Shown: one piece after another, positions 35,469-43,884 of the stretch
Numbering within the stretch: position 1 is the stretch's first letter
Layout of the letters: every line of letters starts with the position of its first letter
NCBI GenBank assembly: GCA_021782815.1
Contig: JAJXUO010000013.1
Location: 1 to 62,286, forward strand
Source of the DNA: Pseudomonadota bacterium
Lineage (GTDB): Bacteria; Pseudomonadota; Alphaproteobacteria; Rhodospirillales; Magnetospirillaceae
Direction: 5' to 3'
Length of the DNA: 62,286 bases
Program-made: the position numbers and the translations under genes
The notes under the pieces: model-generated
Told to the model about the DNA's origin: nothing
What the model saw: only the letters and a program-made list of their open reading frames with translations
The model's database searches: none

Positions 35469-36244
35469 TGAGCATGACAGAGAATACCGCGTCCGATCTC
35501 CGCCCCGCCGTCGTTCTGATCCAGCCGCAGCTTTCGGAAAATATCGGCACCACCTCGCGGGCCATGCTCAACTGCGGCCTCACCGATCTGCGACTGGTGC
35601 GCCCGCGCGAGGACTGGCTGTCGGAGCGGGCCCTGGCCGCCTCGTCCGGGGCCACCGCCGTGCTGCATGCCGCCCGGGTGTTCGACAGCACCGAAGCGGC
35701 CATCGCCGATCTGCACCGCGTTTACGCCACCACCGGGCGCAACCGCTTCATGGTCAAGCCGGTGGTGACGCCGCGCCGCGCCGCCGAGGAGATGCGCGGC
35801 TTCGTCGACGAGGGCCTGCGCTGCGGCGTGCTGTTCGGCCCCGAACGCACCGGGCTCGAGAACGACGACGTGGCCCTGGCCGACACCGTGGTGACGGTGC
35901 CGTTGAACCCGGACTATTGCTCGCTCAATCTGGCGCAATGCGTGCTGCTGATCGGCTATGAATGGTACCAGGCCGGCGACCCGGCCGAACCGCGCGCCAT
36001 GACCAAAGGGGCGGCAATGGTGGCCACCAAGGATCAACTGGTGGGCTTTTTCCAGCATCTGGAACGCGAGCTGGACGATTGCGGCTTCTTCCGGGTGGAG
36101 GAAAAGCGCCCCAGCATGGTGCGCAATATCCGCAACATGTTCGAGCGGGCCGATCTCACCTTGCAGGAGGTGCGCACCTTGCACGGCATCGTCAACGAAC
36201 TGGTGACCTTCCGTAAACGCAAGGGCGGGGAGCCCGCGGCATGA
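35468..36244 (+). CDS. trmJ: tRNA/rRNA 2'-O-methyltransferase, TrmJ type
   Basis: A 258-residue SPOUT methyltransferase. IGTTSRAMLNCGL (motif 1 asparagine replaced by T/S-R variant), LFGPERTGLEND (motif 2) and VPLNPDYCSLNLAQCVLLIGYEW (motif 3, spread over 35911-35970) match TrmJ/LasT. It probably methylates the 2'-OH at position 32 of tRNAs, dimeric with a knotted SAM site. The ATG shares one base with the cimA stop. Confidence 0.88.
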
Positions 36245-36888
36245 GCGCGGCCGAGCCCCCCCGCTTCGACGAGGCCGCCCTGGCCCAGTTCGAACAACTG
36301 GTGGCCTGGCGCCGCGATGTGCGCCATTTCAAGCCCGATGCCGTGGATCCGGCGCTGATCGACCGCCTGCTGGCCCTGGCCTGCCTGTCGCCCTCGGTGG
36401 GCAACGCCCAGCCCTGGCGCTTCGTCAAGGTGGAAAGCCCGGAGCGCCGCGCCGCCATTCGCGCCAATTTCGTCGCCAGCAATGCCGAGGCCCTGCAGGA
36501 CTATCACGGCGAGCGGGCCAAGCTTTACGCCAGCCTGAAATTGTCGGGCCTGGACGTGGCGCCGGTGCAGATCACCGTGTTCTGTGATGGCCAGACCACC
36601 GCCGGCTACGGCCTGGGGCGGCGCACCATGCCGGAAACCATGCAATATTCGGTGGTGGCGGCCATCCAAACCCTGTGGCTGGCCGCCCGCCTTCTGGGCC
36701 TGGGCGTGGGCTGGGTGTCGATCATCGATCCCGCCGCCCTGAAAGCCAGCCTGGAGGTGCCCGAGAGCTGGAGCCTGGTGGCGCATCTGTGCATCGGCTA
36801 TCCGGTGGAGGAAAGCGACCAGCCGGAACTGGTGCGCTACGGCTGGCAGGCGCGCGAGGACTGGGCGCGTCTGGTCACGGTGCGCTGA
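36241..36888 (+). CDS. bluB: 5,6-dimethylbenzimidazole synthase
   Basis: A 215-residue flavin-destructase of the nitroreductase fold. WRRDVRHFKPD, LSPSVGNAQPWRFV (FMN binding) and GWVSIIDP are BluB signatures. It cleaves FMN with oxygen to give the lower ligand of vitamin B12, so the cell makes cobalamin with oxygen present. The ATG overlaps the trmJ stop (ATGA). Its end overlaps the convergent kinase gene by 14 bp. Confidence 0.92.
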   Translation: MSAAEPPRFDEAALAQFEQLVAWRRDVRHFKPDAVDPALIDRLLALACLSPSVGNAQPWRFVKVESPERRAAIRANFVASNAEALQDYHGERAKLYASLKLSGLDVAPVQITVFCDGQTTAGYGLGRRTMPETMQYSVVAAIQTLWLAARLLGLGVGWVSIIDPAALKASLEVPESWSLVAHLCIGYPVEESDQPELVRYGWQAREDWARLVTVR

Positions 36889-38419
36889 GCCCGGAAGACG
36901 TGCCGGGAAAGCGCAAGGTCACGCGGCAGCCCTGGCCGGGATGGCTGTCCAGGGCGATCTCGCCGCCCTGCAGTTCCACCAGATGCCGGGCCAGGGTCAG
37001 CCCCAGTCCGGCACCGCCGGCGCCGCCCAGATAGGCGTTCTCCACCCGGCCGAACGGCTCCCAGATCCGTTTCAGATGGATGGGATCGATCCCGGCGCCG
37101 GTATCCCAGACGCAGAAGCGGGTGTCGGCATCGGTCTGGCGCACCTCCAGGCCGATGCTGCCGCCGCGATCGGTGAATTTGATGGCGTTGAGCAGCAGAT
37201 TGACCAGAACCTGCACCATGCGTTTGCGGTCGGCCTGAAAGGGCGCCAAACGCATGTCGCTCTGCACGTCCACCGTCAGGTTCTTCAACTCGGCCTGATG
37301 CCCCACCAGGGCGATGGCTTTTTCCGCCACCAGGGCCGGAGGCAGGGGTTCCAGGCACAGATCCAGGCTGTTGGTTTCGATGCAGGCGATGTCGAGGATG
37401 TTCTGGATCTCGTCCAGAAGGCGGGTGCCGGCGCTGTGGATGTGCTGCAGATAGTCCTGGGTCTGCCGGTTCAGCGCTCCGAAGGTTTCGCTCAGGATCA
37501 GTTCCGAATAGCCGAGGATGGCGTTCAAAGGCGTGCGCAGCTCGTGGCTCATGGTGGCGACGAACTGGGATTTCGACTGGCTGGCGCTTTCCGCCGCCGC
37601 CTTGGCCTCGATGAGTTCCATTTCGTGGCGCTTGCGCACGGTCACGTCGCGCCCTTCCGGGATCAGCCAGCGCACATGGCCCTGATCGTTGAACACCGGT
37701 TTCAGGGAAAAGTCGATCCACAGCAGGCCGTCCGGGCCGGGATGCTGGGTTTCATAGCGCACGAAGCGGCCGGTGGCGGCGGTGCGCACCGCCGCCTTCA
37801 GACGGGCCTGTTCCGCCGGGGAGTGGTTCCACCACGGGGTGTCCCAGAACGGTTTGCCCACCACGTCCTCCAGGCGGACGTTCACGGCGTCGAGGGCGGT
37901 GCGGTTGGCCTCCAGCAGGATGCCGTCGGGCGACAGTTGGCCGATGAATTCGAAGCACTGGTCGAACATGGCGTGGAAGGTGTCTTCGCGCCGGGTCAGC
38001 GCCTGCCGGGTTTCCATCAACTCGCTGATGTCCAGCAGCGTGCTGACGAAGCTGTCGGCGCTCGCCGCTCCGGCCGCCGGCATCCGCGTGGTGGACAGGC
38101 GCAGCCAGCGGATGCCGTCGCGGTCGCGCAGGCCGAGAATGCGGGGGCGGGCCGGGGGGGACCATTGCCGCAGGTGCCGGTGCCAATCAAAATCGGCGCC
38201 GTCCTCGGTGAAGAAAACCGGATCGGGCAGGGCGCCGGCCTGCAGCACGCCGTCCGGGCGACCCAGCAGGGCGGCGGCGGCGGTGTTGGCAAAGAGAATG
38301 CGCCCGTCGGCCGCCTGGATCAGCAGACCCTCGGCCACGGCGTTCAGCAGACTGCGGTTGTGTCCGGTGCTCCCGTCCGGTCCCTGCCGGGGGGCGCTGT
38401 CCCGGCCCGATGCCGTCAT
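36875..38419 (-). CDS. PAS-domain sensor histidine kinase
   Basis: A 514-residue soluble kinase. Two PAS domains (about residues 22-135 and 145-268) precede HisKA with SKSQFVATMSHELRTPLNAI (phospho-accepting His near residue 293) and a HATPase domain with NLLLNAIKFTD (N box), WDTGAGID (G1) and GAGLGLTLARHL (G2). There are no membrane segments, so it senses a cytoplasmic signal. No response regulator is adjacent, so it is an orphan kinase. Confidence 0.92.
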   Translation of the reverse strand: MTASGRDSAPRQGPDGSTGHNRSLLNAVAEGLLIQAADGRILFANTAAAALLGRPDGVLQAGALPDPVFFTEDGADFDWHRHLRQWSPPARPRILGLRDRDGIRWLRLSTTRMPAAGAASADSFVSTLLDISELMETRQALTRREDTFHAMFDQCFEFIGQLSPDGILLEANRTALDAVNVRLEDVVGKPFWDTPWWNHSPAEQARLKAAVRTAATGRFVRYETQHPGPDGLLWIDFSLKPVFNDQGHVRWLIPEGRDVTVRKRHEMELIEAKAAAESASQSKSQFVATMSHELRTPLNAILGYSELILSETFGALNRQTQDYLQHIHSAGTRLLDEIQNILDIACIETNSLDLCLEPLPPALVAEKAIALVGHQAELKNLTVDVQSDMRLAPFQADRKRMVQVLVNLLLNAIKFTDRGGSIGLEVRQTDADTRFCVWDTGAGIDPIHLKRIWEPFGRVENAYLGGAGGAGLGLTLARHLVELQGGEIALDSHPGQGCRVTLRFPGTSSGLSAP

Positions 38420-38523
38420 CGAAGGCCTCCCGCTCCACCCATCTAGAACAATTTTAAACTAACTCTATGCTAGGGAGAGTCATTCGCATCGGCAACGGGG
38501 GGGGGATGGGTAGGGCCTCCTAG

Positions 38524-38543
38524 GCGAAAGATTAATCTTTCGC
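38524..38543. promoter_or_regulatory. Perfect 20-bp palindrome
   Basis: GCGAAAGATTAATCTTTCGC lies between the divergent histidine kinase and DUF2934 genes. Perfect symmetry and position suggest an operator for a dimeric regulator; none is identified. Confidence 0.45.
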
Positions 38544-38661
38544 GCGAAAGCAGGGGAAAAGACGGAAAGGCGATCGCGGAGAGGGAACATTGATTTGTTC
38601 GTCAACGCCATCTGCGTTAGCCTCGGAACCGGCAGAGTTCACCAGCAGGGGATTTCTCATC

Positions 38662-38904
38662 ATGTCCGTCGATCAGGCAGAGAGCATCCGTCGCCGCGCC
38701 TTCCAGATCTGGGAAGATCAGGGGCGTCCTGAAGGCCGGGATATGGATCATTGGCTGCAGGCCGAGTCCGAACTGGCCCCGCCCGCCGCCGCCCGCCGCA
38801 AGGCTGCCGCCAAACCCGCCGCGGCCAAGCCCGCCACCGTCAAGGCCAAAGCGCCCGCCGTGAAAGCCAAGGCGCCCGCCGCCCCGCGCAAGCCCAAGGC
38901 ATAA
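38662..38904 (+). CDS. DUF2934 protein with Lys/Ala-rich tail
   Basis: An 80-residue protein. The first 40 residues (IRRRAFQIWEDQGRPEGRD, then HWLQAE) match the DUF2934 family, whose function is unknown. The second half is almost only Lys, Ala and Pro in KPAAAKPA/VKAKAPA repeats, like histone H1-type or HU-type tails, and may bind DNA or RNA. The start ATG is chosen for the family N-terminus. Confidence 0.8.
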   Translation: MSVDQAESIRRRAFQIWEDQGRPEGRDMDHWLQAESELAPPAAARRKAAAKPAAAKPATVKAKAPAVKAKAPAAPRKPKA

Positions 38905-38963
38905 GCCGCCTCGCGGCCGGGTGATCGTGCGAACGCGCGATCGTTGTTCGCTTGAAGGGGAGT

Positions 38964-39040
38964 CTCGCCGCGCCTCGCGCCCGCGCAACCGGTTGCGCGC
39001 AAGCCAAGCTGGCGGCACGCCAGCGCCTTGCGGGGCGAGG
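38964..39040 (+). repeat. Structured intergenic element related to repeat family 2
   Basis: It contains the perfect palindrome GCGCAACCGGTTGCGC, the hairpin GCTGGCG-GCA-CGCCAGC, and an outer CTCGCC/GGCGAG pair. Positions 39002-39027 are identical to 12289-12314 in the sugar cluster. The rest of the gap 38905-39122 shows nothing else. Confidence 0.5.
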
Positions 39041-39122
39041 TTTGTTTCGGCGGAAAATTTGGTCTAAGGTGCGCCCTTCGCAGTTCATGCCGTTGCGTGT
39101 GACGAAGGAAAGGCCTGATTTT

Positions 39123-39398
39123 ATGCAAAACGATCCCCGCGAAATGTTCGAGGAAGTCAACGCCCTGCTGACCTCGGTGGCCAAGGCCCTTGAAATGGAG
39201 CCGGAAGAGGCGGTGCGGGCCATCGAGGCCGGCGAGATCGCCATGAGCATGGATGTGGACGAGGAGGGGCGCCATTTTGTCGGCGTCACCCATGGCGGCC
39301 GGCAGTCGCGCATCTATCCCGGCGCCATCCGCCACGCCCCCGAAGCGGCCGCCGAGGATGACGGCTGCGGCCACGGCGGCTGCGGCTGCGGGCACTGA
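39123..39398 (+). CDS. Small protein with His/Cys-rich C-terminal tail
   Basis: A 91-residue protein. The body (DPREMFEEVNALLTSVAKAL, then EEAVRAIEAGEIAMSMDVDE) is acidic and unrecognised. The tail CGHGGCGCGH has three cysteines and two histidines and looks like a metal-binding site. The start is the ATG at 39123 about 10 nt after AAGGAAAGG; an in-frame upstream ATG is possible. It is followed directly by tandem family 1 repeats. Confidence 0.65.
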   Translation: MQNDPREMFEEVNALLTSVAKALEMEPEEAVRAIEAGEIAMSMDVDEEGRHFVGVTHGGRQSRIYPGAIRHAPEAAAEDDGCGHGGCGCGH

Positions 39399-39549
39399 TA
39401 CCAAGTCGGGATGAGCTTGGCTCATCGCGACGCCGGTTAGGAGCAAGGCGACGCGCGGCTGATGCCGCGTTAGGCAAGGGGTCTGGAAGACCCCGCCCGC
39501 CGCCTGAGGGGCTCCGTTGATCGGGTCCGATCAACGGGATTTGGTCTTA
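39399..39549 (+). repeat. Multi-hairpin intergenic repeat, family 1, copy D
   Basis: First unit of a direct tandem pair with a 151-bp period. Stems: GATGAGC-TTG-GCTCATC, GGGGTCT-GGA-AGACCCC, CCGTTGATCGG/CCGATCAACGG. The pairs differ from copies A-C but stay complementary. Confidence 0.85.
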
Positions 39550-39696
39550 TACCAAGGCGCGGTGAGCTTGGCTCATCGCGACGCCGGTTAGGAGCAAGGC
39601 GACGCGCGGCTGATGCCGCGTTAGGCAAGGGGTCTGGAAGACCCCGCCCGCCGCTTGAGGGGCTCCGTTGATCGGGGCCGATCAACGGGATTTGGG
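39550..39696 (+). repeat. Multi-hairpin intergenic repeat, family 1, copy E
   Basis: Second unit of the tandem pair, nearly identical to copy D (small differences near the start and in the stem centre). Together D and E fill most of the 388-bp gap 39399-39786; the remainder has a GC-rich hairpin AAACGCCGCCCC/GGGGCGGCGTTT near 39719-39757 that may terminate the downstream minus-strand gene. Confidence 0.85.
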
Positions 39697-39786
39697 ATGA
39701 GCCCCGAGGAGACCTGCGAAAACGCCGCCCCGGACTCTGTGACGATCGGGGCGGCGTTTCGGTTTCGTGTGGGATTTAAGGAAGGG

Positions 39787-40017
39787 TCAGCCCGCGCCGA
39801 GACGATGGGCTTTCTTGCGGGCTTCCTCTTCCTCGATGGCGCAGTCGCGGCACAGATGGGCCGTGGGATTTACCGCCAGCCGTTCCGGCTCGATGGTTTC
39901 GCCGCACGACCGGCAGACGCCGGTGGAGGGCGGTTGTTCCGCCCGCTGGCGAATTTGCCGCAGGGCGTCGGCTGCAAATTGTTCGGCCTTTTCATTGGCA
40001 AGATCAGCTTCGTCCAT
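39787..40017 (-). CDS. DksA/TraR-type zinc-finger protein
   Basis: A 76-residue protein, the short TraR-like form. CRSCGETIEPERLAVNPTA and CRDC form the C4 zinc finger of the DksA family. It probably binds the RNA polymerase secondary channel and changes promoter choice. The ATG at 40017 follows GGAG. It lacks the long coiled coil of full DksA, and only a short helix precedes the finger. Confidence 0.85.
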   Translation of the reverse strand: MDEADLANEKAEQFAADALRQIRQRAEQPPSTGVCRSCGETIEPERLAVNPTAHLCRDCAIEEEEARKKAHRLGAG

Positions 40018-40259
40018 TGCTCTCCTACCATGCGTGATAAGGAAGACGGATCGGGAAGGCGGCAGCGCCTTGCCTGATGGGAACGCCGCCCGCCTCAACG
40101 TGTGCACGGCGGGGCTTCGGCGTTTCAGCCAGAAACGATAGATGATTTCGCCCGGCACCGGTTAGCGAAATCGGCATGAAGGCCCCGACGATACGGCGGC
40201 ATCTCCGGGAAATGGAAATGCCGCCGCAGCGGGGCGCGCGGGCGTTGAGCCCGTGCGGA

Positions 40260-41147
40260 TCAGGGGAAGCGGATCACCACGCGGCGGTTCTGCGCTTCCG
40301 GCGCGCCGTTCTTGGTGGCCACCAGAAGATCGGTTTTGCCCCGGCCTTCCGCCGACAGGCGGTCGGCGGGCACGCCGTTCTCGATCAGGGCCTGGCGCAC
40401 GGCTTCGGCGCGCTTCAGCGACAATTTCAGATCGAGATCGGCGCTGCCGCTGGCATCGGTGTAGCCGATGATGGTCAGCTTCGGGTAGCCGGCGGCCTTG
40501 GCGGCGCGGGCGGCTGCCTTCACCGCGTGCAGGGCATCGGCCGACAGCCGCGAGCGGTTGAGATCGAAGAACAGCTGGAAGCGGTCTGTTCCGGCCTTCG
40601 GCGCCACATGGGCGGCGCGCGGAAGCGGCGCGGCCACAGGCGCCTCGGCCTTGGCCGGGGTTTCCAGGGCGCTCATGGCGGCGAGGAAGTTCTGGCGGCA
40701 GGCGGCGATATCGGCGGTTTTCCAGCCGCGGTCCTGTTCCTCCACCCAGCAGTCGTACTTGACCTGGGCGGTGGCGGTCAGGCTGGGCAGATGCCGGGGG
40801 GCGGCGCCGTCGAGCACCCGCAGCAGGCGGGTGCGGGCGGCGGCCAGATCGGCGGCGGGCTGGCCGCCGACATCCCAATCAGCCGGGTTTTCCGGCGGCA
40901 CGGCCACGCCATGGGCGGCATCCAGGCCCTTCTTGGCGAAGTGCCAGGAATTGAACCAGCTGTACTGGTTTTTCTGGGATTCGGCGAAGGCCAGATATTC
41001 GCGGCTCAAGGCCTGGGTGAAGGCGGGCCCGCTGGGCTGGGTGGCCTTCAGGTCGTCCAGGTAATGGGTGGTTCCCGGAAACGATGCACAGCCGCTCATC
41101 ACCACCGGCAGGGCCAGGGTGGCGACGATCTTGGAAAACCTCTTCAT
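40260..41147 (-). CDS. OmpA-family lipoprotein
   Basis: A 295-residue protein with a lipoprotein signal: LALPVVMSGC, lipidated Cys at 20. A middle region of unknown type contains two cysteines. The C-terminal OmpA domain (FFDLNRSRLSADALHAVKAA, ASGSADLDLKLSLKRAEAVR, NRRVVIRF) binds peptidoglycan. It probably links outer membrane and wall. The ATG follows GGAGGAACC. Confidence 0.88.
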   Translation of the reverse strand: MKRFSKIVATLALPVVMSGCASFPGTTHYLDDLKATQPSGPAFTQALSREYLAFAESQKNQYSWFNSWHFAKKGLDAAHGVAVPPENPADWDVGGQPAADLAAARTRLLRVLDGAAPRHLPSLTATAQVKYDCWVEEQDRGWKTADIAACRQNFLAAMSALETPAKAEAPVAAPLPRAAHVAPKAGTDRFQLFFDLNRSRLSADALHAVKAAARAAKAAGYPKLTIIGYTDASGSADLDLKLSLKRAEAVRQALIENGVPADRLSAEGRGKTDLLVATKNGAPEAQNRRVVIRFP

Positions 41148-41308
41148 GGTTCCTCCCCATTCCAGAACACGAAGCGGCGCGGTTTCCCCACGCCTCCTGG
41201 GAATGACATCCCCCACTTTCGGAATAGCCGCTTTATGGCGGCAATTCAAGCAAGCATCCACCCAGGGCAATCGGGCGAAGCCGATTGCCCTGGTTTTCAT
41301 ATGTCCGC

Positions 41309-42526
41309 TCAGGCGCCGATGCCGTCGAGGGCCTGGGCGAAATCGGCCTTGAGGTCGCGGATGTCCTCCAGCCCCACCGACAGCCGCAGCAGGCCTTCGC
41401 TGATGCCCATGCGCTGTTTTTCCTCGGGGCTGCGGCTTTGGTGCGTGGTGGTCCAGGGGTGGGTGATCAGGCTTTTGGCATCGCCCAGATTGTTGGAGAT
41501 GTCCACCAGGGCCAGGCGGTTCAGCAGGGCATAGGCGCCGGCCTTGCCGCCCGCCACCTCGAAACCGATGATGCCGCCGCCGCCGCTCATCTGCCGTTGC
41601 GCCAGATCATATTGCGGATGGCTGGCCAGGCCGGGATAAAGCACCCGCGCCACCGCCCCGTGGCCTTGCAGGAATTCGGCCAGGGCCTGGGCGTTCTCCA
41701 CATGGCGGGTGATGCGCAGCTCCAGGGTTTCCAGGCCTTTCAGCAGCAGCCAGGCGTTGAAGGGCGACAGGCAGGGACCGGTATGGCGCAGATAGGGGCC
41801 GATGACGTCGGTGAGCAGCTGGTTGGAACAGAGAATGGCCCCGCCCAGGCAGCGGCCCTGGCCGTCGATATGCTTGGTGGCGGAATAGACCACCACGTCG
41901 GCGCCCAGCTCCAGCGGCTTTTGCAGCAGCGGCGTGGCGAAGACATTGTCCACCACCAGCACCGCCCCGGCGGCATGGGCCAGATCGGCCACGGCGCGGA
42001 TATCGATCAGCTCCAGGCTGGGGTTGGAGGGGGTTTCGATCAGCACGCAGCGGGCCGGGCGCGACAGGGCGCGCTTCCAGGCCTCGAGATCGGCGCCGGG
42101 CACCAGCTCGATCTCCACGCCGTAGCGCGGCAGCAGATCGGCCACGATCCACAGGCATGAGCCGAACAACGCCTGCGAGGCCACCACCCGGTCGCCGGCG
42201 CGCACCTGCGCCAGCAGGGCGGCATGCACGGCGGCCATGCCGCTGGCGGTGGCGCGGCACACCTCGGCCCCTTCCAGCAGGGCCAGCCGTTCCTCGAACA
42301 TGGTGACGGTGGGGTTGCGGAAGCGGGAATAGACATAACGCTCGCGGGTGCCGTCGAAGCTTTCCTCGGCCTCCTCGGCGCTGTCGTAGACATAGCCGGA
42401 ATTGAGGTACAGCGCCTCGCTGGTTTCGCAGTGGGGCGAACGGCTCAACCCGCCGCGCACCAGCCGGGTGGCGGTGTGCCAGGCATTGGGATCGGCGGCC
42501 GGCTTGGCGGGAGGGGTATCGGACAT
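41309..42526 (-). CDS. metZ: O-succinylhomoserine sulfhydrylase
   Basis: A 405-residue PLP enzyme of the Cys/Met metabolism family. VYSATKHIDGQGR holds the PLP lysine; YVYSRFRNPTV and FETPSNP-like IETPSNPSLE are family blocks. MetZ makes homocysteine from O-succinylhomoserine and sulfide. The assignment over MetB/MetY rests on overall pattern and on the SAM-II riboswitch upstream. The ATG follows AAGGAG. Confidence 0.88.
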   Translation of the reverse strand: MSDTPPAKPAADPNAWHTATRLVRGGLSRSPHCETSEALYLNSGYVYDSAEEAEESFDGTRERYVYSRFRNPTVTMFEERLALLEGAEVCRATASGMAAVHAALLAQVRAGDRVVASQALFGSCLWIVADLLPRYGVEIELVPGADLEAWKRALSRPARCVLIETPSNPSLELIDIRAVADLAHAAGAVLVVDNVFATPLLQKPLELGADVVVYSATKHIDGQGRCLGGAILCSNQLLTDVIGPYLRHTGPCLSPFNAWLLLKGLETLELRITRHVENAQALAEFLQGHGAVARVLYPGLASHPQYDLAQRQMSGGGGIIGFEVAGGKAGAYALLNRLALVDISNNLGDAKSLITHPWTTTHQSRSPEEKQRMGISEGLLRLSVGLEDIRDLKADFAQALDGIGA

Positions 42527-42554
42527 GGCAGGCTCCTTGACGTACAACGCGAAA

Positions 42555-42588
42555 TAAAAAAAACCCCGACCGGGAGTCCAGGTCAGGG
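42555..42588 (-). terminator. Attenuator-like terminator in the metZ leader
   Basis: On the minus strand CCCTGACC pairs with GGTCGGGG (one G-U) and is followed by eight T. It lies between the SAM-II aptamer and the metZ ATG, so binding of SAM could lead to premature termination. Confidence 0.8.
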
Positions 42589-42599
42589 CTTCAAACGCG

Positions 42600-42657
42600 C
42601 AAGACCCTTTAGCCGTTTATTTTACGTGGCCGCAAGCCGGTCGCCAAATCACCACGA
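42600..42657 (-). promoter_or_regulatory. SAM-II riboswitch upstream of metZ
   Basis: The minus strand reads CGTGGTGATTTGGCGACCGG, CTTGCGGCCACGTAAAATAA, ACGGCTAAAGGG in succession. This contains the conserved SAM-II parts: the P1 helix CGTGG/CCACG, the UGAUUUG and CGGCUUGC blocks and the GCUAAAGGG strand that closes the pseudoknot. SAM-II elements control methionine genes in alphaproteobacteria. Confidence 0.92.
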
Positions 42658-42881
42658 TTGATAATTGTCATAGACCCCGCGCCCCGCCGCCGTCAAGCCG
42701 CGATTGGGAGCCCGCCACCCGGCACCGGAGCGGACATATAAAAACCTCCACATAACAAACTCATTAAAATTAGCTGTTTCTGCCCGGCTTGCCTTGCCGC
42801 TCCTCCGTTTCCGGCATATGTTGCATTGCACCATCGCCATTTCCGGTGCGCCTTATGGCCGGACAGCAGGAGGGATAGACC

Positions 42882-43655
42882 GTGAGCGATACGTTCTCGT
42901 TGAAGGGCAAGAAGGGCCTGGTTGTGGGCATTGCCAATGATCAGTCCATCGCCTATGGCTGCGCCAAGGCCATGCGCGAGCAGGGGGCCGAACTGGCCAT
43001 CACCTACCTGAACGAAAAGGCCGAGAAGTGGGTGCGCCCGCTGGCCGAGGAATTGGGCGCCGAGTTGTTCCTGCCGCTGGATGTGGCCGTGGAGGGCCAG
43101 TTGGAATCGGTGTTCGCCCAGATCGGGAAGCGCTGGGGGCGGCTGGATTTCGCCCTGCATTCCATCGCCTTCGCGCCCAAGGACGATCTGCACGGCCGCG
43201 TGGTGGATTGCTCGTCGAGCGGCTTCACCATGGCCATGGATATCTCCTGCCATTCCTTCATCCGCCTGGCCAAACTGGCCGAGCCGCTGATGGATCAGGG
43301 CGGCAGCCTGATGACGGTGTCCTACTACGGCGGCCGCAAGGTGGTGGAACATTACAACATGATGGGCCCGGTGAAGGCCGCCCTGGAAATGACCGTGAAA
43401 TACATGGCCAGCGAACTGGGGGTGAAGGGCATCCGCGTGAACGCCATCTCGCCCGGCCCGCTGAAAACCCGCGCCGCCTCGGGCATCGATCATTTCGACG
43501 AACTGCTGGAATCCGCCGCCGCCCGCGCCCCGCAGCACCAGCTGGTGGGCATCGAGGATTGCGGCTCGGTGGCCGCCTTCCTGGCCGGCGAAGGCTCGAA
43601 AACCATCACCGGCACCACCCTGTTCGTCGATGCCGGCTACCATATCGTCGGCTGA
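42882..43655 (+). CDS. fabI: Enoyl-ACP reductase (NADH), FabI
   Basis: A 257-residue SDR-type enzyme. LVVGIANDQSIAYGCAKAM is the FabI NAD-binding loop; SYYGGRKVVEHYNMMGPVKA has the Tyr-x6-Lys catalytic pair. It performs the last reduction of fatty-acid elongation and is the target of triclosan-type inhibitors. The start is GTG after AGGAGGG. The 355-bp gap upstream holds the metZ riboswitch and, presumably, the fabI promoter. Confidence 0.95.
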   Translation: MSDTFSLKGKKGLVVGIANDQSIAYGCAKAMREQGAELAITYLNEKAEKWVRPLAEELGAELFLPLDVAVEGQLESVFAQIGKRWGRLDFALHSIAFAPKDDLHGRVVDCSSSGFTMAMDISCHSFIRLAKLAEPLMDQGGSLMTVSYYGGRKVVEHYNMMGPVKAALEMTVKYMASELGVKGIRVNAISPGPLKTRAASGIDHFDELLESAAARAPQHQLVGIEDCGSVAAFLAGEGSKTITGTTLFVDAGYHIVG

Positions 43656-43679
43656 GGCGGAAATTCTTAAAAAAGCCTC

Positions 43680-43709
43680 GGGCCGCGTCTTTACAGGCGC
43701 GGCCCTTTT
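43680..43709 (+). terminator. Rho-independent terminator after fabI
   Basis: GGGCCGCG and CGCGGCCC form an 8-bp stem around TCTTTACAGG-type loop, followed by TTTT, 25 bp after the fabI stop. Confidence 0.85.
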
Positions 43710-43763
43710 GCCTTATATATCGGCCTCTTCCCCACCGGCCCCGCCGCCCTGGGGCCGCGCGAC

Positions 43764-43837
43764 GCGGGTGTAGCTCAATGGTAGAGCAGAAGCTTCCCAA
43801 GCTTACGACGAGGGTTCGATTCCCTTCACCCGCTCCA
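43764..43837 (+). tRNA. tRNA-Gly (anticodon CCC)
   Basis: The cloverleaf is clear: acceptor GCGGGTG/CACCCGC, D arm GCTC-AATGGTA-GAGC, anticodon loop TTCCCAA (CCC, reads GGG), T loop TTCGATT, discriminator T and encoded CCA. The 3' part from 43792 is duplicated exactly at 50935-50981: it is the insertion site of the integrative element, and the tRNA remains intact on this side. Confidence 0.96.
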
Positions 43838-43838
43838 A
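43792..43838 (+). repeat. attL, 47-bp direct repeat within tRNA-Gly
   Basis: It begins GCTTCCCAAGCTTACGACG and ends at CGCTCCAA. It spans the anticodon arm to the CCA end and is identical to 50935-50981. Confidence 0.93.
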
Positions 43839-43884
43839 GGTTTTCCCGGCTTCCAGTCTCATCTTCTAGACAAGCTGCCGGTTT

